This document shows positions 44,210-53,304 of a DNA stretch of 64,000 nt, piece by piece. The stretch covers positions 1-64,000 of the forward strand of contig NZ_VWWL01000022.1 in assembly GCF_011752995.1 (NCBI RefSeq). The letters are read 5' to 3'. The translations under genes were made by a program, and so were the position numbers. The notes beneath the pieces are model-generated. The model had not been told where the DNA came from, made no database searches, and worked only from the letters and a program-made list of their open reading frames with translations. Each line of letters starts with the position of its first letter. The first letter of the stretch is position 1. The stretch is from Burkholderia sp. Ax-1724 (lineage in GTDB: Bacteria > Pseudomonadota > Gammaproteobacteria > Burkholderiales > Burkholderiaceae).

Positions 44210-44462
44210 CCGGGAGCACACGAATACACGATTCGCGCGTATGGCGGCAAAGCGGCAAAGCGCGCGGATCGCAGAGGCTGCCAGGCGCAGCAAAGTACGG
44301 CAAACGCAGCAAAGCGCACGCAACAGATAACAGATGCAACAGATGCGCGAAACACGCTCAAGACAGGCGCGCGATCCGCGCGAACGGGCGTGGCGGTACC
44401 GAACGAAACGCTACGGGACTTAACGTGAAGCCGGCCAGAACCGGCAGGAGAGGTCAGGAAAC
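44210..44462 (+). other. Unusually long flgB-flgC spacer with short repeats
   Basis: 253 bases, while flgB and flgC are normally a few bases apart. It holds repeated short units (GGCAAAGC twice in a row near 44245-44260, GCAGCAAAG twice, ACAGAT twice). No convincing gene is seen. A 29-codon frame from ATG 44241 has a basic composition but no support. Confidence 0.7.
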
Positions 44463-44888
44463 ATGCCATCCCTGATGAATATTTTTGGTGTTGCAGGCTC
44501 CGCGATGTCGGCGCAGTCGCAGCGGCTCAACGTGACGGCGTCGAACCTCGCCAACGCGGACAGTACCACCGGCCCGGACGGCCAGCCGTACAAGGCCAAG
44601 CAGGTCGTGTTCGCGGTGAACCCGCTCGGTGGCGCGCGCTCGGGCTCCGGCCAGCAGGTCGGCGGCGTGCAGGTGACGGGCGTGATCGACGACCCTTCGC
44701 CGATGAAGACCGCCTACGAACCCGGCAATCCGGCCGCCGACGCCGACGGCTACGTGACCTTGCCGAACGTCGACCCGGTGCAGGAAATGGTCAACATGAT
44801 CTCGGCTTCGCGTTCGTATCAGGCCAACGTCGAAACGCTGAACACCGCCAAAACCCTGATGCTGAAAACGCTCACGATCGGAACCTGA
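44463..44888 (+). CDS. flgC: Flagellar basal-body rod protein FlgC
   Basis: A 141-aa proximal rod subunit. The N-terminus FGVAGSAMSAQSQRLNVTAS with NLANADSTTGPDGQPYKAK and the C-terminal VNMISASRSYQANVETLNTA are the family signatures. An AGGAGAGG site precedes the ATG. It is followed 10 bases later by flgD. Confidence 0.97.
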   Translation: MPSLMNIFGVAGSAMSAQSQRLNVTASNLANADSTTGPDGQPYKAKQVVFAVNPLGGARSGSGQQVGGVQVTGVIDDPSPMKTAYEPGNPAADADGYVTLPNVDPVQEMVNMISASRSYQANVETLNTAKTLMLKTLTIGT

Positions 44889-44898
44889 GGAGAGAGCC

Positions 44899-45609
44899 TT
44901 GACCACCAACACCACGATCGGCAGCAACGGCACGACCGTTTCGCAGACGCTGCTCGACACGATGAACGGCGCGAACGCGACCGGTTCGACGGGCAGCACG
45001 TCGGGCACCTCGGCCACCGATCTGCAGAACACGTTTCTGCAACTGCTCGTCGCGCAGCTGAAGAACCAGGACCCGACCAATCCGATGGACAGCTCGCAGA
45101 TGACCTCGCAGCTCGCGCAGATCAGCACGGTGCAGGGCATCAGCCAGCTCAACACCTCGCTGTCCTCGCTGTCGACGCAGCTTTCGGCGGGCCAGCAATC
45201 GCAGTCCGCGCTGCTGATCGGCTCGACCGTGCTCGCGCCGGGCAATTCGATCTCGGTGTCGAGCGGCAAGGCCACGCCGTTCGGCGTCACGCTCGCCAAC
45301 GACGTGAGCGACCTGCAGGTGGTCGTGAAGAACTCGGCCGGCACGATCGTCAACACGATCGATCTCGGCAAGCAGTCGGCCGGCACGGTGCCGGTCGGCT
45401 GGACGCCGACCGACGCGGCGGGCAATACGCTCGCCGACGGCACCTACACGATCACCGCGACCGGCTCGATCAACGGCCAGCAGGCCACGGCCACCACGCT
45501 GACCGGCGCGACCGTGGACGGCGTCGTGACGCAGAGCAGCGGTACGGCGGGCCTCGTGCTGTCGAATGGTTCGACGGTCGGGCTGACGGACATCGCCGCG
45601 ATCCTCTGA
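44899..45609 (+). CDS. flgD: Hook assembly scaffold FlgD
   Basis: A 236-aa hook cap. The N-terminal export region contains LQNTFLQLLVAQLKNQDPTN and SSQMTSQLAQISTVQGI, both family hallmarks. A FlgD-type Ig-like domain spans about residues 110-205. It starts with TTG at 44899 behind GAGGAGAGAG. Confidence 0.96.
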   Translation: MTTNTTIGSNGTTVSQTLLDTMNGANATGSTGSTSGTSATDLQNTFLQLLVAQLKNQDPTNPMDSSQMTSQLAQISTVQGISQLNTSLSSLSTQLSAGQQSQSALLIGSTVLAPGNSISVSSGKATPFGVTLANDVSDLQVVVKNSAGTIVNTIDLGKQSAGTVPVGWTPTDAAGNTLADGTYTITATGSINGQQATATTLTGATVDGVVTQSSGTAGLVLSNGSTVGLTDIAAIL

Positions 45610-45652
45610 TTCAGATCAATTCAGTTACGACTTTCCAGATACGGAGCACGTC

Positions 45653-47164
45653 ATGGGTTATCAACAAGGTTTGAGCGGGTTGTCCGCGTCGTCGAGCGAT
45701 CTCGACGTGATCGGCAACAACATCGCCAACGCCAACACGGTCGGCTTCAAGAGCGGCACCGCCGAATTCGCCGACATGTACGCCAATTCGATCGCGACGG
45801 CCGTGAACCAGCAGGTCGGTATCGGCACGCAGCTTTCCGAAGTGCAGCAGCAGTTCTCGCAAGGCACGATCACCACGACCAACCAGGCGTTGAACGTGGC
45901 GATCAACGGCAACGGTTTCTTCCAGATGTCGAGCAACGGCACGCTGACCTATTCGCGCAACGGCGTGTTCCAGCTCGACAAGAACGGCTACATCACGAAC
46001 GCGCAGGGGCTCCAGCTGATGGGCTACGGCGCCAACAGCTCGGGCATCATCAACACCGCGCAGACCGTGCCGCTGAAGGTGCCGACCGCGAACATCGCGC
46101 CGCAGGCGACCACCTCGATCACCGCGGGCCTGAACCTCAACGCGCAGGACGACCTGATGCTCGGCGCGCCGACCGTGACGGCCGGCGCGGGCAACACCGG
46201 CACGCTCAACACGACCGGCGCGACGATCACGAACGGCGCCGCGGGCACCAACACCGACAACTACACGATCAACTTCACGAGCCCGACGACCTACACGATC
46301 ACGGACCACACGCTCGGCACGACCTCGGCTTCGCAGGACTTCACCGCCGGCACCGCGATCACGCTCGGCAACGGCGAGAGCATCACGTTCAGCGGCGCGC
46401 CGGAGAGCGGCGACAGCTACACCGTCGCGCCGAATCCGACCGCGTTCAACCAGAACAGCGCGTCGACCTACAACTACTCGACCAGCACGACCGCCTACGA
46501 CACGCTCGGCGGCTCGCAGACGGTCAACATGTATTTCGCGAAGACGTCTGCCGGCACGTGGAACGTGTACGCGGGCACCTCGACCGGCGCGGCGACGCTC
46601 GTCGGCACGGCGAACTTCAACTCGTCGGGCACGCTCGTCAGCACGGCCAACCCCGACGGCACGCCGACCACGACGCTCGGCGCGTTCAACGTGTCGATCC
46701 CGACCTCGGACGGTTCGTCGACGCCGCAAAACATCACGCTGAACCTCGGCACGACCACGCAGTACGGCGGCAAGGACGGCGTGAACAGCCTCTCGACCGA
46801 CGGCTACGCGGCAGGCCAGCTGACCAGCTTCACGGTCGGCACCGACGGCACGCTGACCGGCAACTACTCGAACGGACAGACCGCCGCGCTCGGCCAGATC
46901 GTGCTTGCGAACTTCTCGAACCAGAACGGCCTCGTCGATCTCGGCAACAACGAGTACGGACAGACCGCGGCTTCGGGCGTCGCGCAGATTTCCGCGCCGG
47001 GCTCGACCAATCACGGCGTGCTGCAAGGCGGCGCGGTCGAAAACTCGAACGTCGATCTGACGAGCGAGCTGGTGAACCTGATTACCGCGCAGCGCAACTA
47101 TCAGGCGAACGCGCAGACGATCAAGACCCAGCAGACCGTCGACCAGACCCTGATCAACCTGTAA
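45653..47164 (+). CDS. flgE: Flagellar hook protein FlgE
   Basis: A 503-aa hook subunit. The N-terminal core is SGLSASSSDLDVIGNNIANA with TVGFKSGTAEF, and the C-terminal core is VDLTSELVNLITAQRNYQAN with QTIKTQQTVDQTL. The middle is a variable Thr/Ser/Asn/Gly-rich exposed domain. Hook length is set by FliK (62495-64000 on the other strand). RBS GGAGCACGTC precedes the ATG. Confidence 0.97.
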   Translation: MGYQQGLSGLSASSSDLDVIGNNIANANTVGFKSGTAEFADMYANSIATAVNQQVGIGTQLSEVQQQFSQGTITTTNQALNVAINGNGFFQMSSNGTLTYSRNGVFQLDKNGYITNAQGLQLMGYGANSSGIINTAQTVPLKVPTANIAPQATTSITAGLNLNAQDDLMLGAPTVTAGAGNTGTLNTTGATITNGAAGTNTDNYTINFTSPTTYTITDHTLGTTSASQDFTAGTAITLGNGESITFSGAPESGDSYTVAPNPTAFNQNSASTYNYSTSTTAYDTLGGSQTVNMYFAKTSAGTWNVYAGTSTGAATLVGTANFNSSGTLVSTANPDGTPTTTLGAFNVSIPTSDGSSTPQNITLNLGTTTQYGGKDGVNSLSTDGYAAGQLTSFTVGTDGTLTGNYSNGQTAALGQIVLANFSNQNGLVDLGNNEYGQTAASGVAQISAPGSTNHGVLQGGAVENSNVDLTSELVNLITAQRNYQANAQTIKTQQTVDQTLINL

Positions 47165-47181
47165 GCCAACGGGACCCCATC

Positions 47182-47940
47182 ATGGATCGGCTGATCTACA
47201 CCGCGATGTCGGGCAGCACGCAGGCGCTCGAACAGCAGGCGATCGTCGCGAACAACCTCGCGAACGCCTCGACCACGGGTTTTCGCGCGCAGCTCGAAAC
47301 CTTCCGCGCCGTGCCGATGTCGTTCGGCGACGGCAGCTCGATCAACGACGACACGACCCGCACGTTCGTGCTGTCGTCGACGCCGGGCGCCGACTACACG
47401 CCGGGGCCGATCCAGCAGACCGGCAATCCGCTCGACGTGGCGATCCAGGGGCCGGGCTGGCTGTCGGTGCAAACCGCCGACGGCAACGAGGCCTACACGC
47501 GCGCGGGCAACCTGCACATCGACGAAAACGGCCAGCTCGTGAACGCGACCAATCAGGTCGTGCTCGGCAACGGCGGGCCGGTGTCGGTGCCGCCGGGCGC
47601 GGAGATCACGATCGGCAAGGACGGCACGGTGTCGGCGCTGACGCCCGGCGATCCGCCGACCGCGGTCGTGACCGTCGATCAGCTGAAGCTCGTGAACCCC
47701 GATCCGCAGACGCTCACGCGCGGCGACGACGGCCTCTTTCGCACCGCCGACGGCAATCCCGCCGACGCCGATCCGACCGTCACGCTCGCACCGGCCTCGC
47801 TCGAGGGCAGCAACGTGAATCCGGTCAGCGCGATGGTCTCGATGATCACCAACGCGCGCCAGTTCCAGATGCAGACGCAGCTGCTGGAAAACGCCGACAA
47901 GAACGATCAGTCCGCCAACCAGCTGCTCAGCTTCAGCTGA
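47182..47940 (+). CDS. flgF: Flagellar basal-body rod protein FlgF
   Basis: A 252-aa proximal rod protein. It starts MDRLIYTAMSGSTQALEQQA with NNLANASTTGFRAQLE. The C-terminus has GSNVNPVSAMVSMITNARQ and ends in DQSANQLLSFS. The ATG at 47182 lies 17 bases after flgE. Longer frames from inside flgE are not used. Confidence 0.97.
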   Translation: MDRLIYTAMSGSTQALEQQAIVANNLANASTTGFRAQLETFRAVPMSFGDGSSINDDTTRTFVLSSTPGADYTPGPIQQTGNPLDVAIQGPGWLSVQTADGNEAYTRAGNLHIDENGQLVNATNQVVLGNGGPVSVPPGAEITIGKDGTVSALTPGDPPTAVVTVDQLKLVNPDPQTLTRGDDGLFRTADGNPADADPTVTLAPASLEGSNVNPVSAMVSMITNARQFQMQTQLLENADKNDQSANQLLSFS

Positions 47941-47993
47941 CGGATTGCCATGGGGCGCGCGACGAGGCGCGCTCCAACATTGGAGAACCCTAA

Positions 47994-48782
47994 GTGAACC
48001 GCTCACTTTATATCGCCGCGACCGGCATGAATGCGCAACAGGCGCAGATGGACGTGATCTCGAACAACCTCGCGAACGTCAGCACCAACGGCTTCAAGGG
48101 CTCGCGCGCGGTCTTCGAGGATCTGCTGTACCAGACCATCCGCCAGCCCGGCGCCAACTCGACGCAGCAGACCGAACTGCCGTCCGGCATCCAGCTCGGC
48201 ACCGGCGTGCAGCAGGTCGCGACCGAGCGCCTGTACACGCAGGGCAACCTGCAGCAGACCGGCAACTCGAAGGACATCGCCATCAACGGCGCGGGCTTCT
48301 TCCAGGTGCAGATGCCCGACGGCACGACCGCCTACACGCGCGACGGTTCGTTCCAGACCAACGCGCAGGGCCAGCTCGTCACGTCGAGCGGCTATCAGGT
48401 GATTCCGGCGATCACGATCCCGACCAACGCGACTTCGCTCACGATCGGCAGCGACGGCGTCGTGTCGATCACGGTGGCCGGTTCGAGCAACAGCCAGCAG
48501 CTCGGCTCGATGCAGATCGCGACCTTCATCAACCCGGCCGGCCTCGACGCGAAGGGCGAGAACCTGTTCGCGGAGACCGCCTCGTCGGGTGCGCCGAACG
48601 TCTCGCAGCCGGGCCTGAACGGCGCGGGCTCGCTCAACCAGGGCTACGTCGAAGCGTCGAACGTGAACGTCGTGCAGGAACTGGTCAACATGATCCAGAC
48701 CCAGCGCGCGTACGAAATCAACAGCAAGGCCGTGACAACCTCCGACCAGATGCTGCAAACCCTCAGCCAGATGCAGGTTTGA
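47994..48782 (+). CDS. flgG: Distal rod protein FlgG
   Basis: A 262-aa distal rod subunit that passes through the P and L rings. Family marks are SLYIAATGMNAQQAQMDVIS, NNLANVSTNGFKGSRAVFED and the C-terminal SNVNVVQELVNMIQTQRAYE. It begins with GTG after GGAGAACCCTAA. Confidence 0.97.
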   Translation: MNRSLYIAATGMNAQQAQMDVISNNLANVSTNGFKGSRAVFEDLLYQTIRQPGANSTQQTELPSGIQLGTGVQQVATERLYTQGNLQQTGNSKDIAINGAGFFQVQMPDGTTAYTRDGSFQTNAQGQLVTSSGYQVIPAITIPTNATSLTIGSDGVVSITVAGSSNSQQLGSMQIATFINPAGLDAKGENLFAETASSGAPNVSQPGLNGAGSLNQGYVEASNVNVVQELVNMIQTQRAYEINSKAVTTSDQMLQTLSQMQV

Positions 48783-48811
48783 GGGGCAGGGATTCAAGCA
48801 AGGTGATCACG

Positions 48812-49510
48812 ATGTCGGATTTCACTCGCACCCCGGTGCATTCGCGCACGGCCCTGGCGCTCGTGCAGCTCACGCTGCTCGCGGCGCTGGGCGGCTGCGG
48901 GCTCGTGCCCAAGGAGCCGATCACACAGCAGCCGATGACCGCGATGCCGCCGGTTCCGCCGCAGGCGCAGGCGCCGGGCTCGATCTACAACCCGGGTTTC
49001 GCGGGCCGTCCGCTGTTCGAAGACCAGCGGCCGCGCAACGTGGGCGACATCATCACGATCGTGATCGCCGAAAACATCAACGCGACCAAGTCGTCGGGCG
49101 CGAACGCGAACCGCAACGGCAACACGAATTTCGCCGTGCCGACCGCAGGCTTTCTCGGCGGCCTCTTTGGCAAGACCAACCTGAGCGCGAACGGCGCGAA
49201 CGTGTTCTCGGGCACCGGCGGCGCGAACGCGTCGAATACGTTCAACGGCACGATTACCGTCACCGTGACGGGCGTGCAGGCGAACGGCAACCTGATCGTG
49301 AGCGGCCAGAAGCAGATGCTCATCAACCAGGGCAACGAGTTCGTGCGCTTCTCCGGCGTCGTGAATCCGAACACGATTTCGAGCCTCAACGCGGTGTATT
49401 CGACCCAGGTCGCCGACGCGAAAATCGAGTACTCGGCGAAGGGCTATATCGACGAAGCGGAGAACATGGGCTGGCTGCAGCGCTTCTTCCTCAACGTGGC
49501 GCCGTGGTAA
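48812..49510 (+). CDS. flgH: Flagellar L-ring lipoprotein FlgH
   Basis: A 232-aa outer-membrane lipoprotein forming the L ring. The signal peptide ends in the lipobox LGGC (Cys about residue 29). The core has GDIITIVIAENINATKSSG, VTVTGVQANGNLIVSGQKQ and the ending GYIDEAENMGWLQRFFLNV. ATG 48812 is preferred over GTG 48803 because AAGG lies at the right distance. It overlaps the start region of flgI. Confidence 0.97.
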   Translation: MSDFTRTPVHSRTALALVQLTLLAALGGCGLVPKEPITQQPMTAMPPVPPQAQAPGSIYNPGFAGRPLFEDQRPRNVGDIITIVIAENINATKSSGANANRNGNTNFAVPTAGFLGGLFGKTNLSANGANVFSGTGGANASNTFNGTITVTVTGVQANGNLIVSGQKQMLINQGNEFVRFSGVVNPNTISSLNAVYSTQVADAKIEYSAKGYIDEAENMGWLQRFFLNVAPW

Positions 49511-49512
49511 TC

Positions 49513-50769
49513 ATGCGTACCGTTCCGAACCTTCGCGCCTCGTTCTCCCTGCGCCGCTTCGTGCGTCTTTTCCTCGTGCGTCTTCCACACCTGCCGCGCC
49601 TCGTGAGCTCCACGCGCTACGGCCGCGCGCTCGCCGCGCTGGCGTCGTCGCTCGCGCTCGCCTGCGCGGTGCTGCCGCTCGCGACGCCCGCGCATGCCGA
49701 GCGTCTGAAAGACCTCGCGCAAATTCAGGGCGTGCGCGACAACCCGCTGATCGGCTACGGCCTCGTGGTCGGTCTCGACGGCACCGGCGACCAGACCACG
49801 CAGACGCCGTTCACGACGCAGACGCTCGCCAACATGCTGGCGAACCTCGGCATCTCGATCAACAACCAGGCGGCGGGCTCGACCAACTCGCAGTCGTCGC
49901 TGTCGAACATCCAGTTGAAGAACGTCGCTGCGGTGATGGTGACCGCGGTGCTGCCGCCGTTCGCGCGGCCCGGCGAGGCGATCGACGTGACGGTGTCTTC
50001 GCTCGGCAACGCGAAGAGCCTGCGCGGCGGCACGCTGCTGCTCACGCCGCTGAAGGGCGCCGACGGCCAGGTGTACGCGCTCGGCCAGGGCAACGTCGCG
50101 GTCGGCGGCGCGGGCGCGAGCGCGAACGGCAGCAAGGTGCAGGTCAACCAGCTCGCGGCGGGCCGCATCGCGGCCGGCGCGATCGTCGAGCGCGCGGTGC
50201 CGACCGCGGTGTCGCAGGCCGGCACGATGCAGCTCGATATGAACGACATGGACTACGACACGACGCAGCGCGTCGTCGCCGCGATCGACAACGCGTTCGG
50301 TAGCGGCACCGCGACCGCGCTCGACGGCCGCACGATCCAGTTGCGCGCGCCGGGCGATCCGCAACAGCAGGTCTCGTTCATGGCGCAGTTGCAGAACCTC
50401 GACGTGCACCCGGCCCAGGCGGCCGCGAAGGTGATCCTCAATGCGCGCACCGGCTCGATCGTGATGAACCAGATGGTCACGCTGCAGAGTTGCGCGGTCG
50501 CGCACGGCAATCTGTCGGTGGTCATCAACACGCAGCCGGTCGTGAGCCAGCCCGGCGCGTTCTCGAACGGCCGCACCGTGGTCGCGCAGCAGTCGCAGAT
50601 CCAGATGAAGCAGGACAACGGCTCGCTGAAGCTCGTGAACGCCGGCGCGAACCTCGCCGAAGTCGTGAAGGCGCTCAACGCGCTCGGCGCGACGCCCGCG
50701 GATCTGATGTCGATCCTGCAGGCCATGAAGGCGGCGGGTGCGTTGCGCGCCGATCTGGAAATCATCTAG
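49513..50769 (+). CDS. flgI: Flagellar P-ring protein FlgI
   Basis: A 418-aa periplasmic ring protein carried to the rod by FlgA. It has a long Arg-rich N-region and hydrophobic core, so the signal peptide is unusually long (about 60 residues, ending AHA). The mature start ERLKDLAQIQGVRDNPLIGY is typical, as are GLDGTGDQT and the ending GATPADLMSILQAMKAAG. ATG 49513 is three codons after GTG 49504 and lacks a clear ribosome-binding site, so the exact start is uncertain. Confidence 0.96.
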   Translation: MRTVPNLRASFSLRRFVRLFLVRLPHLPRLVSSTRYGRALAALASSLALACAVLPLATPAHAERLKDLAQIQGVRDNPLIGYGLVVGLDGTGDQTTQTPFTTQTLANMLANLGISINNQAAGSTNSQSSLSNIQLKNVAAVMVTAVLPPFARPGEAIDVTVSSLGNAKSLRGGTLLLTPLKGADGQVYALGQGNVAVGGAGASANGSKVQVNQLAAGRIAAGAIVERAVPTAVSQAGTMQLDMNDMDYDTTQRVVAAIDNAFGSGTATALDGRTIQLRAPGDPQQQVSFMAQLQNLDVHPAQAAAKVILNARTGSIVMNQMVTLQSCAVAHGNLSVVINTQPVVSQPGAFSNGRTVVAQQSQIQMKQDNGSLKLVNAGANLAEVVKALNALGATPADLMSILQAMKAAGALRADLEII

Positions 50770-50781
50770 GGAAGACAGCAG

Positions 50782-51795
50782 ATGAATTCGAATCCGACCA
50801 ATAGCGTCAACTCCGCGAACGACCTCAGCAGCCGCTTCGCGCTCGACGTACAGGGCTTCGGCGCACTGAGCGCGCAGGCCAAGGCCTCGCCGCAAGCCGG
50901 CATGAAGATGGCCGCGCAGCAGTTCGACGCGGTCTTCACGCAGATGATGCTCAAAAGCATGCGCGATGCGACGCCGCAGGACGGCCCGTTCGATTCGCAC
51001 GATTCGGCGACCTTCACGTCGATGATGGATCAGCAGTTGGCGCAGCAGTTGTCGAAGAAGGGCATCGGCGTCGCCGACGCGATGCTCAAGCAGTTGATGC
51101 GCAACCAGGGCATGCAGGTGGGCGGCTCGGGTGGCGTGGGCGGCGCCGGCGCCGCTAGCGGTCTCGCCGGCATGGCGAACGCGCTCGGCGGCGGCAGCGG
51201 CGGCGACGAAGGTCAAACCGCCGCGCTCAACGCGCTCGCGCGCGCCTACGGCAATGCGCAGGCGAACGGCCAGCTCGCGCTCGGCCACGGCTACTCGGGC
51301 AATAGTTCGTTGACGCCGCCGTTGCGCGGCGACGGCAGCTCGCCGAAAGTCGATGCGTTCGTCGACAAGCTCGCCGCGCCGGCGCAGGCCGCGAGCGCGG
51401 CGACCGGCATTCCGGCGCGCTTCATCGTCGGGCAGGCGGCGCTCGAAACGGGTTGGGGCAAGAGCGAGATCAGGAAAGCCGATGGCTCGACGAGCCACAA
51501 CGTGTTCGGCATCAAGGCGACGCCGGACTGGACCGGCAAGACCGTCTCGACGGTGACGACAGAATACGTGAACGGCAAGCCGCAGCGCAGCGTCGAAAAA
51601 TTCCGCGCGTACGACTCGTACGAGGAAGCGATGACCGACTACGCGAGCCTGCTGAAGAACAACCCGCGCTATGCGCAGGTGATCAATTCGTCGCATGACG
51701 TGAACGGTTTCGCGAACGGCATGCAGCGCGCCGGTTATGCAACCGACCCGCATTACGCGAAAAAGCTGTTGTCGATCATGCAGAAAATGGGCTGA
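50782..51795 (+). CDS. flgJ: Peptidoglycan hydrolase and rod cap FlgJ
   Basis: A 337-aa two-domain protein. The N-terminal rod-binding domain (about 1-115) contains AAQQFDAVFTQMMLKSMRDA. The C-terminal glucosaminidase-type domain (about 190-337) contains VGQAALETGWGKSEI with the catalytic Glu, and NVFGIKA. It opens the cell wall for the growing rod. A Gly-rich linker with several GG pairs joins the two. It is the last gene of the flgB-J run. Confidence 0.96.
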   Translation: MNSNPTNSVNSANDLSSRFALDVQGFGALSAQAKASPQAGMKMAAQQFDAVFTQMMLKSMRDATPQDGPFDSHDSATFTSMMDQQLAQQLSKKGIGVADAMLKQLMRNQGMQVGGSGGVGGAGAASGLAGMANALGGGSGGDEGQTAALNALARAYGNAQANGQLALGHGYSGNSSLTPPLRGDGSSPKVDAFVDKLAAPAQAASAATGIPARFIVGQAALETGWGKSEIRKADGSTSHNVFGIKATPDWTGKTVSTVTTEYVNGKPQRSVEKFRAYDSYEEAMTDYASLLKNNPRYAQVINSSHDVNGFANGMQRAGYATDPHYAKKLLSIMQKMG

Positions 51796-52259
51796 TTAAA
51801 GAATGCACGCGACGGGGCCAGGTGCATATAAGACGGAAGAAGGCCGGCTGCCGGAAGGCGGCTGGCCGATCCGCGAGAATAAGCTGTGAGGCGGTACGCG
51901 GTACATGAGCGTTGAAGCGGTTCAGGCAGTAGGCGGGCAAGGTGAAAGAGCATGCGTAACGCGCTCGCACGTAAAGGCATATGCATAAAGGCGCGGCAAT
52001 CGAAGCGGCGCTAAACAGCCGGCGTGAAAAAGCATGGGGAAAGGGGCGGATCGAGTTTTAACGTTTGCGGCGAATTTGCAGCAAATTTTTAATAAAAGTG
52101 CCCTAAATTTTGGCTGGGTGCTGCCGCTAACGAGTTAGACCCGATACCGGAAAATCGCTGTCATTCCGGTCGAACGCGCGGGCCGCGGCGGCGCTAAAGA
52201 CCTTCGGGTCGAAAGAACCGTTGGCGCGTGCCCGCCAGAACATGCATACCGGCAAGCTC
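51796..52259 (+). other. Spacer between flgJ and ycgR
   Basis: About 460 bases without a convincing gene. The first 300 bases contain short GC inverted motifs (for example GCCGGCTGCC-GGAA-GGCGGCTGGC near 51842-51866), which may end the flgB-J transcript. The last part is AT-rich (52050-52120) and carries the ycgR sigma-28 promoter. Confidence 0.5.
52104..52130 (+). promoter_or_regulatory. Sigma-28 promoter of ycgR
   Basis: TAAATTTT (52104-52111), 11 bases, then GCCGCTAA (52123-52130). 14 of 16 positions match the FliA consensus. It lies about 130 bases before the chosen ycgR start. Confidence 0.85.
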
Positions 52260-53033
52260 ATGGATATGAACCAGTCGAATAGCCAGATCGACACACACGG
52301 CCAGCCGCACGACCCGCAAGACGAAAGCGTTCCCGATTTCGGTCGCCGCAATCCGCTCGAGATCGGCGTGCAGTTGCGCAATCTCGTCAATCGCGGCGAT
52401 TTCCTCACCGTCGAATACGCGGGCGGGCAGCTCGTCACTCGCCTGCTCGACGTCGACGTGCGCGAGCGCACCTTCACTTTCGATTGGGGCGCGCTCTCCG
52501 AACAGAACAAGGGGCTGCTCGCCGCGCCGCGCTGCAAGTTCCACGCCGCGCCGGACGGCGTGCGTGTCGAGTTCGTGACCGCGACGCCGCGCGAGACGCG
52601 CTTCGAGGGACTGCCCGCGTTCGAGGCCGATTTTCCCGAGGTGCTGTTCTACGTGCAGCGCCGCGAATACTTCCGCGTCAACGCGCCGATTCTCGACCCC
52701 TACGTGTGTAGCGGACGCTTTCCCGGCGGCGACACGTTCCGCTTCGAGGTGCACGACCTGTCGCTCGGCGGCCTCGGCATGCGCACGACCGACGAGCGCG
52801 TCGCCGAATTGCCGATGGGCACGCGCCTGATGGACTGCGAACTCGCGCTCGGCGCGCTCGGCCGTCTATCGCTCGATCTGCAGCTCGTGTCGCATCGCTC
52901 GATTGCGCTGCCGAACGGCACGCAGCGCTACCAGCTCGGCTTCCGTTTTCTGACGCTGCCCGGCAGCGCGGAAAACACGCTGCAGCGGCTTATCACGCAG
53001 CTCGAAATGAAGCGCCGCTCGCTGGTGCGCTAG
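52260..53033 (+). CDS. ycgR: Flagellar brake protein YcgR (PilZ, cyclic-di-GMP)
   Basis: A protein of about 257 aa that slows the motor when cyclic-di-GMP is high. The N-terminal YcgR domain (about 25-125) contains FLTVEYAGGQLVTRLLDVDV. The PilZ domain (about 130-250) has the ligand motif RREYFRVNAP and DLSLGGLGM. Start choice is uncertain: in-frame ATGs at 52242, 52260 and 52266 and a TTG at 52221 are possible, none with a strong ribosome-binding site. A sigma-28 promoter makes it a late gene with motAB. It lies between flgJ and flgK. Confidence 0.93.
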   Translation: MDMNQSNSQIDTHGQPHDPQDESVPDFGRRNPLEIGVQLRNLVNRGDFLTVEYAGGQLVTRLLDVDVRERTFTFDWGALSEQNKGLLAAPRCKFHAAPDGVRVEFVTATPRETRFEGLPAFEADFPEVLFYVQRREYFRVNAPILDPYVCSGRFPGGDTFRFEVHDLSLGGLGMRTTDERVAELPMGTRLMDCELALGALGRLSLDLQLVSHRSIALPNGTQRYQLGFRFLTLPGSAENTLQRLITQLEMKRRSLVR

Positions 53034-53212
53034 CCCGGCACGACGTACCGGACGTACCGGACGAAACGCGCCAAACGAGACGCGCCAAACGAAGCGAGCG
53101 CAAACGACGCGAGCCGAACGCAACGCGCACCGTGCACACCGCACGGCGCGCGTTTCTCCGGCTCGGCGCGCAAACGTTGCAACGACGCGAAAGAAAGCGT
53201 CGTACGAAGCGG

Positions 53213-53245
53213 AACGGCCCTCAATTTTTCGCGCGACGGGCCGTT
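53213..53245. repeat. Inverted repeat spanning the flgK promoter
   Basis: AACGGCCC (53213-53220) and GGGCCGTT (53238-53245) flank the -35 box and overlap the -10 box of the flgK promoter. A T-run (53224-53229) lies in the loop. It may be an operator or a hairpin that ends the ycgR transcript. Confidence 0.7.
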
Positions 53246-53247
53246 AA
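53221..53247 (+). promoter_or_regulatory. Sigma-28 promoter of flgK-flgL
   Basis: TCAATTTT (53221-53228), 11 bases, then GCCGTTAA (53240-53247). The -10 has seven of eight and the -35 six of eight consensus positions. It ends 57 bases before the flgK ATG. Confidence 0.8.
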
Positions 53248-53304
53248 AGAGGATGTTCCAGCAACGTGGCGGCAGGTCTGCGGTGCCGCCCTTCAGGATG
53301 ACGC

